A DNA stretch of 64,000 nt, taken from CAVWDU01 sp963840725 (GTDB lineage: Bacteria > Pseudomonadota > Gammaproteobacteria > Pseudomonadales > Halieaceae). The stretch covers positions 186,001-250,000 of the forward strand of contig CAWIZY010000009.1 of the NCBI GenBank assembly GCA_963840725.1, in the 5' to 3' direction. Both the position numbers and the translations under genes were made by a program. Under the pieces are notes generated by a model, which saw only the letters and a list, made by a program, of their open reading frames with translations, was not told where the DNA came from and did no database searches. Positions 7,516-16,367 of the stretch are shown piece after piece. Each line of letters starts with the position of its first letter. Position 1 is the first letter of the stretch.

Positions 7516-9174
7516 TCAGGCGGCTACTGGCTGGTCGGGTACGGAGTCCCCATTGCCACGCTGACGTTCGACCTGCGCCACCGCCGCTCGCAGTGCGTCA
7601 ATGCGGTTTTCGTAGCTTGTATCCACCGGCAGGCAATGGGTAGCATCGAGCGCCGCCAGTGTGGCTGCCACGTTGTCGTCCATGCCGGTGACGTAAACGG
7701 TTTTACCCGCCTGACGCGCATCGCAGATGATCGTTTCCACCGCCCGGGCTGCCGAGACATCGACGAACGGGACGCTGGAAAAGTCGAGGATCATCGCCGA
7801 CGCCTTGTTACGGGTCCGCTCGCGCACAGTGTGGCCCACGTCGGCTGCCGCACCGAAGCTCAGCGGGCCGCCGAACTCGAAGATTGTGACCGCACGGCCG
7901 GCCTGCTCGAGAAGTTCCTTCTCCTCTGCGGTAGCGTCGTTGTAGCTGTCGTTCTCGTCGCCAAACTTGCGCAGCTGCTCGTCGGCGAGCTGCTTGACGA
8001 ATGCGAGGGCGGCGAGGACCACGCCGGCGGCGACCGCGGTGATGAGGTCCACAAACACGGTCAGCAACAGCACCATGGCCATCAGCGCGAGGTCCAGCCG
8101 CGGACCTCGGTGCGCCTGTTTGAGATAGGCTATGTCGATGATGTCGTAGCCCACCTTGATCAGGATACCCGCCAGGGCGGCGTGAGGAATCAAAGCTGCC
8201 AGCGGTGCCAGGCTGACCACGATTGCCAGCAGCAGCAGTGAGTGCACCATGCCGGAAATACGGGTCCGGCCCCCGGTACGGATGTTGATCACCGTACGCA
8301 TCGTCGCGCCAGCGCCCGGGATGGCGCCGAACAGGCCGGCAACGGTATTGCCGATGCCCTGCCCGATCAACTCGCGATCGGAATTGTGGCGGGTGCGGGT
8401 CATGTTGTCGGCCACCAGCGAGGTCAGCAGGGAGTCGATGGCGCCGAGGGCCGCGAGAATGACGGCTGCTTCAAGCACGATGCCAAAGCTGTCGGCGGAG
8501 AAGGCCGGCATGACGAACGCGGGAAAGCCGGTTGGAATGTCGCCGAGTATCGGTGAACCGGGCACCACGATGCTCACCAGGGTGCCGATGACCAGGGCCG
8601 CCAGCGGGGCGGGCAGGTAAGTGCCCAACGCCTTCGGCCAGGCGAAGATGACGCCGAGTGTGGTCACGCCGACCAGTAGTGCGGGCCAGACCGGCGCCAG
8701 CACGGCGCCCGGGATTTCCATCAGCGCAGGAATCGTTCCCGCTGCATCCGGCTCGTGACCGAACAGGCGCGAGACCTGCAGGGCGATGATGATGCAGCCG
8801 ATGCCGCTCATAAAGCCCGAGACCACGGGGTACGGCACCAGCCGGATGTACTGGCCCATTTTGAGGGCCCCGAGGGTGACCTGGAGCAGCCCGGCGAGCA
8901 CCACTGCGGCGAACACCAGTGCGGGATCCCCGCTGAGGGAAGCAAAGACACCCGCGAAGACCACCACCATGGGGCCGGTCGGACCGGACACCTGGGACCC
9001 GGTACCGCCGAACAGGGCAGCGAAGAATCCAACGAAGATCGCGCCCCACATGCCGGCGATGGGGCCGGCACCGGACGCTTCACCGAAGGCCAGCGCCAGG
9101 GGCAGCGCGACGATGCCGGCGGTGACACCGCCGAACAGATCGCCACGAAGATTGGAAAAGTCGAAAAATTTCAT
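7516..9174 (-). CDS. SulP-family anion transporter with STAS domain (BicA-like, putative bicarbonate)
   Basis: 552 residues. About 11-12 hydrophobic segments span residues 15-400, including the SulP signatures GIVALPLALAFG, SGPTGPMVVVFAG and MSGIGCIIIALQ. A short cytoplasmic linker leads to a C-terminal STAS domain (~430-540) with ILDFSSVPFVDVSAARAVE. Its placement 15 bases after a beta-carbonic anhydrase suggests bicarbonate (BicA-type) rather than sulfate transport; this association is well known in marine bacteria. It is the third gene of an ArsR-CA-SulP operon. The overlapping plus-strand open frames are GC-rich shadows. Confidence 0.88.
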   Translation of the reverse strand: MKFFDFSNLRGDLFGGVTAGIVALPLALAFGEASGAGPIAGMWGAIFVGFFAALFGGTGSQVSGPTGPMVVVFAGVFASLSGDPALVFAAVVLAGLLQVTLGALKMGQYIRLVPYPVVSGFMSGIGCIIIALQVSRLFGHEPDAAGTIPALMEIPGAVLAPVWPALLVGVTTLGVIFAWPKALGTYLPAPLAALVIGTLVSIVVPGSPILGDIPTGFPAFVMPAFSADSFGIVLEAAVILAALGAIDSLLTSLVADNMTRTRHNSDRELIGQGIGNTVAGLFGAIPGAGATMRTVINIRTGGRTRISGMVHSLLLLAIVVSLAPLAALIPHAALAGILIKVGYDIIDIAYLKQAHRGPRLDLALMAMVLLLTVFVDLITAVAAGVVLAALAFVKQLADEQLRKFGDENDSYNDATAEEKELLEQAGRAVTIFEFGGPLSFGAAADVGHTVRERTRNKASAMILDFSSVPFVDVSAARAVETIICDARQAGKTVYVTGMDDNVAATLAALDATHCLPVDTSYENRIDALRAAVAQVERQRGNGDSVPDQPVAA

Positions 9175-9189
9175 CGTCGTTCTCCGGGG

Positions 9190-9858
9190 TCAGGCCGCAC
9201 AGCCTTTGTCGTGAGCGAGTTTCGCCATCTCTTCGGCGTAGCGAATGTCGACGGCTACGAAACTGTTGCTGGTTTCGTCAAACGCGCCGACGTCGCCGGT
9301 TTTGATGTCGTAGACCCAGCCGTGAAGCTGGAGGTCGCCTCTGGCCAGCCGTGCCGCGACGCTGGGGTGCGTCTTCAGGTGCTGGAGCTGGAGGATCACA
9401 TTCTGCTCAAGCAGCATGCGCATGCGCTCTTCGTCACTGGCATCCGCGCCCATCTCGTCGACGATGGCCACGGCGGCATGGGAGTAGCTGAGCCACTCGC
9501 GCACGTGCGGCAGCCCATCCAGGCCTTCCGGGTTCATTGCACCTTTCATCGCGCCGCATTCGGTGTGGCCGCAGATCACGATATGCGGGACACGCAGCGC
9601 AGAGACAGCGAATTCGATGGACGCGGTCATGCCGCCGGTGTGGGTGGAGTGGGGGGGCACGATGTTGCCCGCGTTGCGACAGATGAACAGCTCACCCGGG
9701 TCCGTCTGGGTGATCATGGCGGTCTCGATCCGCGAGTCGGAACAGGTGATGAACAGGGCTTCTGGCGACTGTCCCTTGCTCAGCTGTTCGAACAGCTCCT
9801 TCTTCTCCGGGTATACGGTGTTCTGGAACTTGATGACGCCGGCGGCGAAATTGGGCAT
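9190..9858 (-). CDS. Beta-class carbonic anhydrase
   Basis: 222 residues interconverting CO2 and bicarbonate. The zinc and catalytic residues are visible: CSDSR near residue 40 (Cys, Asp, Arg) and HTECGAMKG near residue 98 (His, Cys), with the RNAGNIVPP signature between. The C-terminal GWVYDIKTG is typical of the bacterial clade. A GGAGAG ribosome site precedes the ATG. It lies between an ArsR regulator and a SulP transporter on the same strand, so it probably supplies or consumes the transported bicarbonate in the cytoplasm. Confidence 0.95.
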   Translation of the reverse strand: MPNFAAGVIKFQNTVYPEKKELFEQLSKGQSPEALFITCSDSRIETAMITQTDPGELFICRNAGNIVPPHSTHTGGMTASIEFAVSALRVPHIVICGHTECGAMKGAMNPEGLDGLPHVREWLSYSHAAVAIVDEMGADASDEERMRMLLEQNVILQLQHLKTHPSVAARLARGDLQLHGWVYDIKTGDVGAFDETSNSFVAVDIRYAEEMAKLAHDKGCAA

Positions 9859-9890
9859 GGGTCTCTCCTTTGATTTGCGGGTGCGGCGGG

Positions 9891-10247
9891 TCAGTTTGGG
9901 ACCTGCGCCGACCAGAGCTTGCGGGCATTGTCGATGTCCGACCGATTCGGGCCGCTCATCCGCCCTTCGACGAATGACAACCCTTCGATGATCCAGGATG
10001 CGATTTCAGGCTGCATGAGCCGGTAGAAATGGTGGCGGCCTTCGCGGCGCTCCTCGACCACCCGGTGCGCGCGCATCAGCGCGAGATGCTGGGATACCCG
10101 TGGCCCGGCGAGGCCGAGCTGCTGGACCAGGCTATTGACGTCGCGCTCACCAGCTCCGAGTTCCTCGATAATCCGCACCCGGTCGGGGTGCGCGAGGATT
10201 TTGAAGACTTCCGATAGCTCCTTGGCTACGACCTGTCGGCTGGGCAT
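9891..10247 (-). CDS. ArsR/SmtB-family regulator of the carbonic anhydrase-SulP operon
   Basis: I start at the ATG at 10247 because MPSRQVVAKELSEVFKILAH then aligns residue for residue with the paralogue at 5232; a GTG at 10277 is possible. The protein has 118 residues with the winged-helix core HPDRVRIIEELG, GPRVSQHLALMRAHRVVEE and the wing EGRHHFYRL. There are no cysteines, so it is not a thiol-metal sensor. It is the first gene of the operon, which suggests autoregulation through the AT-rich leader. What it senses is unknown. Confidence 0.85.
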   Translation of the reverse strand: MPSRQVVAKELSEVFKILAHPDRVRIIEELGAGERDVNSLVQQLGLAGPRVSQHLALMRAHRVVEERREGRHHFYRLMQPEIASWIIEGLSFVEGRMSGPNRSDIDNARKLWSAQVPN

Positions 10248-10268
10248 GGGCGATTGAATATCCCTCGG

Positions 10269-10345
10269 CAATGGCACCCCACCGAGGTGGGGCTCTCAAA
10301 CATTAATATATGCGAATATCTGAATATGTTAATATTTGAATAGAA
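10269..10345 (-). promoter_or_regulatory. AT-rich leader and hairpin in front of the ArsR-CA-SulP operon
   Basis: A perfect CCCCACC/GGTGGGG stem (10277-10292) precedes the ArsR coding region. Upstream, 10300-10345 is strikingly AT-rich for this genome. It contains repeated GAATAT and TTAATAT words of the kind bound by ArsR proteins. The promoter and operator probably lie here. No further feature is seen up to 10506. Confidence 0.35.
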
Positions 10346-10506
10346 CCACGAACCGGCCTGGCGGTCAAGCAATATCGGGGGGTGATGCGGCTGTGATCGG
10401 CTGCACTGCGGCGGCGCCCGGCTCCCCGGGTGAGATGCGGTCGAAAGCGGTTTTCGGGGAGTCGCTCAGGAAGCGCGCCAGGCAGCTACTGATGACAGGG
10501 TGGGCC

Positions 10507-10941
10507 TCAGGCGATCTGCATATCCTCGACCACCAGGGTGATGGATTCTTCGAGCAAACGGTCACTGTTACCGGCGAGCGGGCTGGTTTCCCATCGGCAC
10601 GGCCAGCAGCCGAAAAGATTCCAACGTCGGACTTCATTGCCGGCATTGTCATCGAGAATAATCGATACGTCCCGGCGCTCGTATTGGCCGTCCCGGGCGG
10701 CGCGCCACCAGTTCTGCAGGTCGGCGGTCACCGTATAGCCCTTGGTAAGCGTGACGTTGCCGAATCGGGCCCGACCCGGGCGTTTACGCAAGACCAGGTC
10801 GTCGCCGTCCTGGAATTCCAGCACTTCCAGTTCCGCGCAGAGACCGCTGACGGACTTGAAGAACCCGGCGTTCACCCCGCTGATTTCTACCTTGAAATTG
10901 TAGGAACCGATCGGGTCCAGTTCACTTCGTCGTGTAGGCAT
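10507..10941 (-). CDS. Phage-tail-tube-like protein (T4 gp19 / TIGR02241 type), copy 2
   Basis: 144 residues of the tail-tube fold used by contractile injection systems and phages: DPIGSYNFKVEISGVNAGFF, SVSGLCAELEVLEFQDGDD, LVLRKRPGRARFGNVTLTKG, then WWRAARDG and the C-terminal ESITLVVEDMQI. GGGAGAAG lies just before the ATG. It is a tandem paralogue of the next gene upstream, sharing YQDGDD/FQDGDD and LVLRKRPGRxRFG. No sheath, baseplate, spike or AAA+ gene is present in the window, so this pair is an orphan and its job is unclear. Confidence 0.75.
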   Translation of the reverse strand: MPTRRSELDPIGSYNFKVEISGVNAGFFKSVSGLCAELEVLEFQDGDDLVLRKRPGRARFGNVTLTKGYTVTADLQNWWRAARDGQYERRDVSIILDDNAGNEVRRWNLFGCWPCRWETSPLAGNSDRLLEESITLVVEDMQIA

Positions 10942-10970
10942 GTTCTTCTCCCGGTACCAGGGCTGATGAT

Positions 10971-11375
10971 TCAGTTGATGAACTCGGCGCGCTCGACTGC
11001 CAGGGTGAAGGTTTCAAGTGCCACCAGCTGGCCTTTTTCGCGTCGCGCGGAAAGTGTCCAGGAGAGGGGCCAGGCCGCCATACGCCAACCGAGGAGGGCG
11101 CGGTGGCGAGCATCCAGGAATTCAATCTGTACGCGCCGTTGCACAAATTTTCCCTCGCTTGCCGCGTACCACCAGCGGTAGAAGTCTGCGGTGTCCAGCT
11201 GCCCGCGGAGCAAAGTGAGGTCACCGAAGCGCACCCTGCCGGGTCGCTTGCGCAGCACCAGGTCGTCGCCGTCCTGGTACTCGACCGCTTCGATCGCGCC
11301 CGACAGCCCCTCAATGGCGTCGAAGGTCGCGGAACGGAACCCCTCGATACTGACCCGGTAACTTTCTGCGGCCAT
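10971..11375 (-). CDS. Phage-tail-tube-like protein (T4 gp19 / TIGR02241 type), copy 1
   Basis: The start is the ATG at 11375 because AGGAGGTGGCT lies directly in front; the longer open frame is spurious. The 134 residues read AAESYRVSIEGFRSATFDAI, EGLSGAIEAVEYQDGDD, LVLRKRPGRVRFGDLTLLRG, WWYAASEGKF and the tail-tube C-terminus ETFTLAVERAEFI. It lies 29 bases upstream of its paralogue and is surely co-transcribed. Two tube-type proteins in tandem are usual in extracellular contractile injection loci, but the other components are missing here. They may be encoded elsewhere or lost. Confidence 0.75.
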   Translation of the reverse strand: MAAESYRVSIEGFRSATFDAIEGLSGAIEAVEYQDGDDLVLRKRPGRVRFGDLTLLRGQLDTADFYRWWYAASEGKFVQRRVQIEFLDARHRALLGWRMAAWPLSWTLSARREKGQLVALETFTLAVERAEFIN

Positions 11376-11568
11376 AGCCACCTCCTGGTTATAGTCTATG
11401 TCACAGCCGCGCACCCCGCCACGGGCGGTGTCCCCTGGTATGGTCCCGGTGGCAGGTGATCAAGACGAATGATTTAGGTTGGCGCCCGCTGCAAAATTGG
11501 GCTGCGAGACGCCTCGCTGACAGCAGGTGGTCGGGGACGTTGACCCCAAGATCACTGGTGTCCATCTT

Positions 11569-12870
11569 TCACTCCGGTAAGGCGATGCGGTTGCGCACGT
11601 ACTCGAGGTGATGCATCAGGGTGTACGCTTCCTTGCGATAGCTATTGGGCAGGTTGGCCTCCCGCAGGCGGCGTTCGATTTCGCTAAGTTCGTTGCGCAG
11701 CGCTTCCCGCTGTTGCGGGTCCAGTGATTCTCCGCTTACGCCGACGAGACGGTCGATTTCGTGCACCCGGGCGTAGTGCCGATACACACGGCCGCGGAAA
11801 ACCCATTGGTAGATGGCCGGCAGCAGTTTCAGCAGCGGCAGCAGGAGCAGCAGAGCCGGAAGCAGTACCAGCAGGATGCGGTTGAGCTGCGCCACCACCC
11901 AGTAGGGCAGGTAGCGCTCCAGGCTGCTGAAGCCCTCTTCCAGCAATTGTTTGGCATAGGGGTTCGCACCGACGTCCATGTCCTCTGCGGATGGGTACTG
12001 CCGGTTGGCGGGGATGACCTCCGTTCCGCCGTGAATTTCCCGTACGGCCCGGACCAGTCGGTTGACAAGTGCAGGGTGCAACCCATCGCGGGCGACCAGG
12101 CGGGTAATCAGCCCCACCAGTTCGATATCTTCGGCGGGTATCGGCTGATGGTAGTCGAGGATGCCCGACGGCAGGCGAATCGCGCGAGCGGCATCGAGCC
12201 GCAGTGTGAGTGCCTCAGGGTGTGCGAGCATGACCGGGCGCACCTCATCAGAGTAGTACAGCGGCTGCAGATAGGCTGCCCTCGCCGGAGCGACGAACAG
12301 TGCGACATCGAGTTCTCCGTTAAGCAGACTTTCGGCGGCGGCCGCACTGCCGAGTGCGATGGCCTGATCGCGATCGAAAGCCGTGGCGCCGGTAATCGCG
12401 GCGAGCTGGTCTGCGACCAGGCGAACCCCGCTACCCGGGACCCCGGCTGCCACCCTCAGCCCGTGCCAGTTGTGCGGATCGGCATCCACCGCCACCTCGG
12501 CCCGGGCCATCAGCCAGATCGGTTCCACGTAGACCGCGGCCAGCCCCTCGATACCGTCGCCGAGTGGCACTCCTCCCTGGACCAGCGCGATATCGGCAGG
12601 TTCGGCCGCGTCATCGCTGAGCCGCGCCGCGTTCTCGACGGAACCGGCGGTTTCTAGAATAACGAGGGTGATATCGTCCTCTGCCAGCAGTCGCTGGTAG
12701 GCGAGGGCGTCGGTGTGGTAGGCCGTCCCCGGCGGGCCTGCGGCAATAGTAAGCTGTTCGGGCGGGTGGAGGTTGAGTGAACGCAGGGCAAAGGCCAGCG
12801 CCCAGCCGAATGCGCCGAACAGCAGGGCGGCGAGGATGAGCAGTACAACGAATCGAAGCAGGGTTTGCAT
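11569..12870 (-). CDS. TAXI-family TRAP-transporter solute-binding protein with C-terminal membrane segment
   Basis: 433 residues. An N-terminal membrane anchor (residues 5-28) is followed by a TAXI-type periplasmic binding domain to ~330: LTIAAGPPGTAYHTDALAYQ, IALVQGG, GLRVAAGVPGSGVRLVADQL. A second hydrophobic stretch (LLVLLPALLLLLPLLKLLPA) and a charged C-terminal tail follow. TAXI proteins capture small anions or dicarboxylates for a DctQM-type permease. No TRAP permease gene is adjacent, so the partner is elsewhere or the protein acts as a membrane-tethered sensor. The closest neighbour, PhoD, is 94 bases away. Confidence 0.8.
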   Translation of the reverse strand: MQTLLRFVVLLILAALLFGAFGWALAFALRSLNLHPPEQLTIAAGPPGTAYHTDALAYQRLLAEDDITLVILETAGSVENAARLSDDAAEPADIALVQGGVPLGDGIEGLAAVYVEPIWLMARAEVAVDADPHNWHGLRVAAGVPGSGVRLVADQLAAITGATAFDRDQAIALGSAAAAESLLNGELDVALFVAPARAAYLQPLYYSDEVRPVMLAHPEALTLRLDAARAIRLPSGILDYHQPIPAEDIELVGLITRLVARDGLHPALVNRLVRAVREIHGGTEVIPANRQYPSAEDMDVGANPYAKQLLEEGFSSLERYLPYWVVAQLNRILLVLLPALLLLLPLLKLLPAIYQWVFRGRVYRHYARVHEIDRLVGVSGESLDPQQREALRNELSEIERRLREANLPNSYRKEAYTLMHHLEYVRNRIALPE

Positions 12871-12964
12871 GGCGCTATACTAACGGCGCTGCGCCGTCGC
12901 GCAAGCCGCATGGTGCCTGCAGGCGGATCGGCGCTGTTCGAGTTTGGGGCCGGAGAACAGCTGC

Positions 12965-14716
12965 CTACAGGAGCAGGTCGCCGGCGCTGACGCTCAGCGT
13001 GCGGGCCCGGTCTTCCAGTAGTGTGTAGTCCGGGCTGTCGATGGCGGACACAAAGCGCCAGCTCGCCTCGACGGCATCGGGTGTGAAGGCGACTTCCAGC
13101 CAGCCGCGATCATTGAGGTTGGCGTAGTGCAGGTCATCGATCAGGGTGACGATCGGTCCCTCGAACAACGCGGCCGCGTCCGCGCCGAGTGCGTCCTCCA
13201 GGCCCGGTGAGGAAACACTGGCGGTGGCAAACTCCACTCCCACCGGCGCGTTGTCGCTGCCGGTCAGTTGCGAGGCCCAGGCATTGTGGGTGTCCCCGGC
13301 CAGCGCGACCAGCCGGCTTTGCAATGCCGCCGCGTGGGTCAGGAGATCTTCCCGGGCGAAGCCGTAGCCGTCCCACGCATCCAGGTTGTAGGGAATGGCC
13401 GAGTCCAGCAGGGCCTGTTGCTCCGCCGTGCGCTCGTCTTCCGGTGTATTTTTGGCGGCCACGGCAGCGAGCACTGCCGCCACCCCTTCTTGCAGGGCTT
13501 CCTCGTCGAGGTTGTTCGGGTCCAGAGCCTCGATGATCGGTGACGGCAGGGTATAGCGCCCCACCAGTACCTGTTGCCCCAGCACCTGCCAGGTGGCCGT
13601 ACTGTTGGTCAGGCGCTCCTTAAGCCAGCTGGTCTGCTCGTCGCCCAGGAGCTGGCGCGAGGGGTCCGCGATCGCGGCGCGCGCGGCGCCCACGTCGATG
13701 ATGCCGCCATTGCTGAAATCCGCATAGGCGAGTTGCAGGTCGCGTCCGATCAGCCGGGTGTCCAGCATCATCAGGTCGACCAGGTCACCAAACCGAAACT
13801 GGCGGTAGACGATTTCGCGATTGTCGGCGGGCGGGCGCACCGGTAGCCACTCGTACCAGGCCTGCAGCGCCGCGGCCACCCGTTCCTCGAAGTCACCCTC
13901 GCTGTCCGGATCGTGGTTTTCGGCGCCGTTGCGCCAGGCATCGTTGGCCACTTCGTGGTCGTCCCAGACCGCCAGGAAGGGGTGGGCTGCATGGCAGGCC
14001 TGGAGATCCGCGTCGCCGCGATACTGCGCGTAACGGATGCGGTAGTCAGAGAGCGATAACAGTTCATTTTCGGGTTGCGAGACTCGCCCGAACTCCTCGG
14101 CGCGATCACTGGCATAGCCGTCCCGGTCGTACTCGTAGATGTAGTCGCCCAGGTGGACCACCGCGTCAACCTCGCGCCCGGCGATCTCACGGTATACGTT
14201 GAAGAACCCCGCGGGGTAGTTGGAGCAGGAGACCACGGCCAGGCTGACACTGGCCACGGCACCGTTGGGCAGGGTGCGGGTTCGCCCGGTCGGCGACACC
14301 GTGTCCCCGACCAGGAAACGGTACCAGTACAAAGTACCGGCATCCAGCCCCTGTACGTCCACTTTGGCCGTGTAGTCCACCTCGCCAGTGGTGGTACCCT
14401 CGCCGCTGGCGATGACCGAGGTGAAATTCTCGTCGGTCGCGACCTCCCAGCGAATCCGCACCAGTCCGTCGACTACCGGCGTTGCCCGGGTCCAGATGAT
14501 GACCGCATTCTCCAGTGGGTCTCCCGATGCCACGCCGTGCTCGAAGCTCGCCGCTACGCCCGGATCTTCGCCAGGGTCCTCGCCCGTGCGTGAATCGCTG
14601 CTGTCTGAGCAACCCAGCAGGTTGCCGCCGATAAGCGGCAGCAGGCTGCCGGCAGCCAGGCCGCGCAGTAGCCGGCGCCTTCCGATACATACCGGGGGTT
14701 TATTGGCCTGTGTCAT
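12965..14716 (-). CDS. PhoD-like alkaline phosphatase/phosphodiesterase, Tat-exported lipoprotein
   Basis: 583 residues. The N-terminus has a twin-arginine motif (GRRRLLRGLAAG) and a lipobox-like LLGC at residue ~36, so it is probably folded before export and may be lipidated. A PhoD N-terminal beta domain (FEHGVASGDP, AVIIWTRATP, GLDAGTLYWYRF) is followed by the metallophosphoesterase domain: VVSCSNYPAGFFN, HLGDYIYEYDRDGY, VWDDHEVANDAW, and LAGDTHNAWASQL near residue 480. These are the Fe/Ca ligands of the family. It releases phosphate from diesters or monoesters in the periplasm. Regulation by phosphate is usual, but I could not identify a Pho box. Confidence 0.9.
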   Translation of the reverse strand: MTQANKPPVCIGRRRLLRGLAAGSLLPLIGGNLLGCSDSSDSRTGEDPGEDPGVAASFEHGVASGDPLENAVIIWTRATPVVDGLVRIRWEVATDENFTSVIASGEGTTTGEVDYTAKVDVQGLDAGTLYWYRFLVGDTVSPTGRTRTLPNGAVASVSLAVVSCSNYPAGFFNVYREIAGREVDAVVHLGDYIYEYDRDGYASDRAEEFGRVSQPENELLSLSDYRIRYAQYRGDADLQACHAAHPFLAVWDDHEVANDAWRNGAENHDPDSEGDFEERVAAALQAWYEWLPVRPPADNREIVYRQFRFGDLVDLMMLDTRLIGRDLQLAYADFSNGGIIDVGAARAAIADPSRQLLGDEQTSWLKERLTNSTATWQVLGQQVLVGRYTLPSPIIEALDPNNLDEEALQEGVAAVLAAVAAKNTPEDERTAEQQALLDSAIPYNLDAWDGYGFAREDLLTHAAALQSRLVALAGDTHNAWASQLTGSDNAPVGVEFATASVSSPGLEDALGADAAALFEGPIVTLIDDLHYANLNDRGWLEVAFTPDAVEASWRFVSAIDSPDYTLLEDRARTLSVSAGDLLL

Positions 14717-15014
14717 CCGTTTGCTCCTTATTTATGATCGGGGCGCTGAATCCGGCGGCATGAGCGAATCCCGGCGCCTTCATCATGCCGGGCCGGCAAC
14801 GCGCGAAACGAAATGTATCGACATCCAGTGCCAGCAGCATCGGGTCGATCGCGCAATTTAGAGTGAGGGACGCGTACAATCGACCGCCTGGGGGCCGCGG
14901 GTGGCTCGCCGTGTGTCACTGATGTCAATTCGCCCCGGCAGAACGTACCGGGCAGTGTAGTACAGCCCGCTGCCGATTGCGTTGCGGGCCTCTTGCCGCA
15001 CTCAGCCCTCGTGT
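14717..15014. other. Intergenic region without recognisable gene
   Basis: About 300 bases between the phoD-like start and the histidine-kinase stop. An open frame at 14728-14928 on the minus strand has no ribosome site and no family features. I see no terminator or repeat. Confidence 0.5.
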
Positions 15015-16367
15015 TCAGAAATTGAGCGAAAACCGGGCACCGCCGGCGTCGCTGGCGCTCACCGTCACAGTGCCCCCGTGGGCCAGCATGACCTGCCGGG
15101 TAAGCGCCAGGCCGACTCCTGAACCGTCCTTGCGCGTGGTAAAGAAGGGCACGAAGATACTGGCCCTGAGGTCCTCGGGCACACCGGGGCCGTTATCGCT
15201 GACTTCGATGGTGACACGACCCCGGCGACTGAGGCGTCCGCGCAGGACCACCGCGGCGTCCCCGCGACCCGCGAGGGCCTGGGCTGCATTGCGCAACAGG
15301 TTTAGCAGCACCTGTTCCAGCATGTCCGGGTCGGCGTTGACCTCGAGACTCGCCGGGTCAACATAGACTTTCAGTTGCACTGGTTCAGCCCGCCACTCGC
15401 TGGCGACCAGGTTCTCGACCCTGCGAAACAAGGGTTCCAGGCGCACGGTGGACTTCTCAGCCCGGGGCAGGTGGGTCAGTTCGCGGTAGGCCTGGACGAA
15501 ATGCATCAGGCCATCCGAGCGCCGCGCGACCGTCTCCACGGCGTTCTTGACGTCGGCGAAGTCCGCGGCCGCCTGTTCGGGGTCAGTCAGCGCGGCGACG
15601 GCATCGTCAACCAGCGTGGACGCCGTGCGCGCCAGTGACGCCACTGGTGTGATGCTGTTCATGATCTCGTGGGTGAGCACTCTCACCAGGTCCTGCCAGG
15701 CCTGCAATTGCGCGCCGTCCAGCTCGCTCTGGATATTCTGCAGGCTGAGCAGTTTTTCCGGGCCGGTCGGCGTGACGATTTCGGTGGCAGACACCAGTAC
15801 GCGCTGGGTCAGGTCGTCGACGGACAGCACCACCAGGCAGCGTTCCCCCGGGGCCAGACGGCCCAGAGCGGTGGGCAGGTCGGCACCGAAGGCGGCCAGG
15901 TCCTGCTTCCGGTTGACCGTGTGGCCGCCGAACAGACGGCGCGCGGCGTTGTTGCGCAAGATGATGCGGCTATCCGGGAACAGGGAAACAAGGGGCACCG
16001 GCACCTGTTCAGTGAGCGCCTGCAGGTGACGCAGGCTCGCTTCCTGTTCCGATCGCGAGTGCTGGAACCCGGCGATCGCCGCGGATAAGGCCTCCCCAAG
16101 CTCGGTGAATCCGGTGCCGAGGTGGGGCATCTGGAAACGCTGGCCAAAGTCGGCATAACGCAGGGCCTCCGCGAAGCGGGTAACCTCCGCGTTGGTGCGC
16201 TGCACGAAACGCAGCAATGCGAACAGCAGGGCGATCGACGCCACGGCCACCAGCGCCGTCAGCACCGGAGCTTCGTGGAAAACCAGCAGGTAGGCGAGCG
16301 CGGCCAGCGACGCTGTGAGCAGCACCGCGCGCAGCGACAGTTGGGTCGCGAAGTCCTTAAAGACCAT
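15015..16367 (-). CDS. Sensor histidine kinase, NtrY-like
   Basis: 450 residues. Two N-terminal membrane helices (residues ~15-52) lead to a HAMP-like segment and a PAS-like region (~100-200). The kinase core has the H box THEIMNSITPVASL, the N box LLNLLRNAAQAL, the G1 box VSDNGPGVP, and the F/G2 region FFTTRKDGSGVGLALT. Its start overlaps the end of the regulator gene by 11 bases, so the two form a coupled pair. It should phosphorylate that sigma-54 regulator and thereby control the divergent export operon at 18.0 kb. The signal is unknown. Confidence 0.9.
   Translation of the reverse strand: MVFKDFATQLSLRAVLLTASLAALAYLLVFHEAPVLTALVAVASIALLFALLRFVQRTNAEVTRFAEALRYADFGQRFQMPHLGTGFTELGEALSAAIAGFQHSRSEQEASLRHLQALTEQVPVPLVSLFPDSRIILRNNAARRLFGGHTVNRKQDLAAFGADLPTALGRLAPGERCLVVLSVDDLTQRVLVSATEIVTPTGPEKLLSLQNIQSELDGAQLQAWQDLVRVLTHEIMNSITPVASLARTASTLVDDAVAALTDPEQAAADFADVKNAVETVARRSDGLMHFVQAYRELTHLPRAEKSTVRLEPLFRRVENLVASEWRAEPVQLKVYVDPASLEVNADPDMLEQVLLNLLRNAAQALAGRGDAAVVLRGRLSRRGRVTIEVSDNGPGVPEDLRASIFVPFFTTRKDGSGVGLALTRQVMLAHGGTVTVSASDAGGARFSLNF

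Noticed and set aside
8755..9873. Long plus-strand open frame (372 codons)
   Set aside because: Antisense shadow of the SulP and carbonic anhydrase genes; no ribosome site and low-complexity composition.
11761..12657. Plus-strand 298-codon frame opposite the TAXI protein
   Set aside because: Antisense shadow; the minus-strand protein has clear family motifs and topology.
14728..14928. Possible 66-codon gene on the minus strand
   Set aside because: No ribosome site and Arg-rich shadow-like composition.
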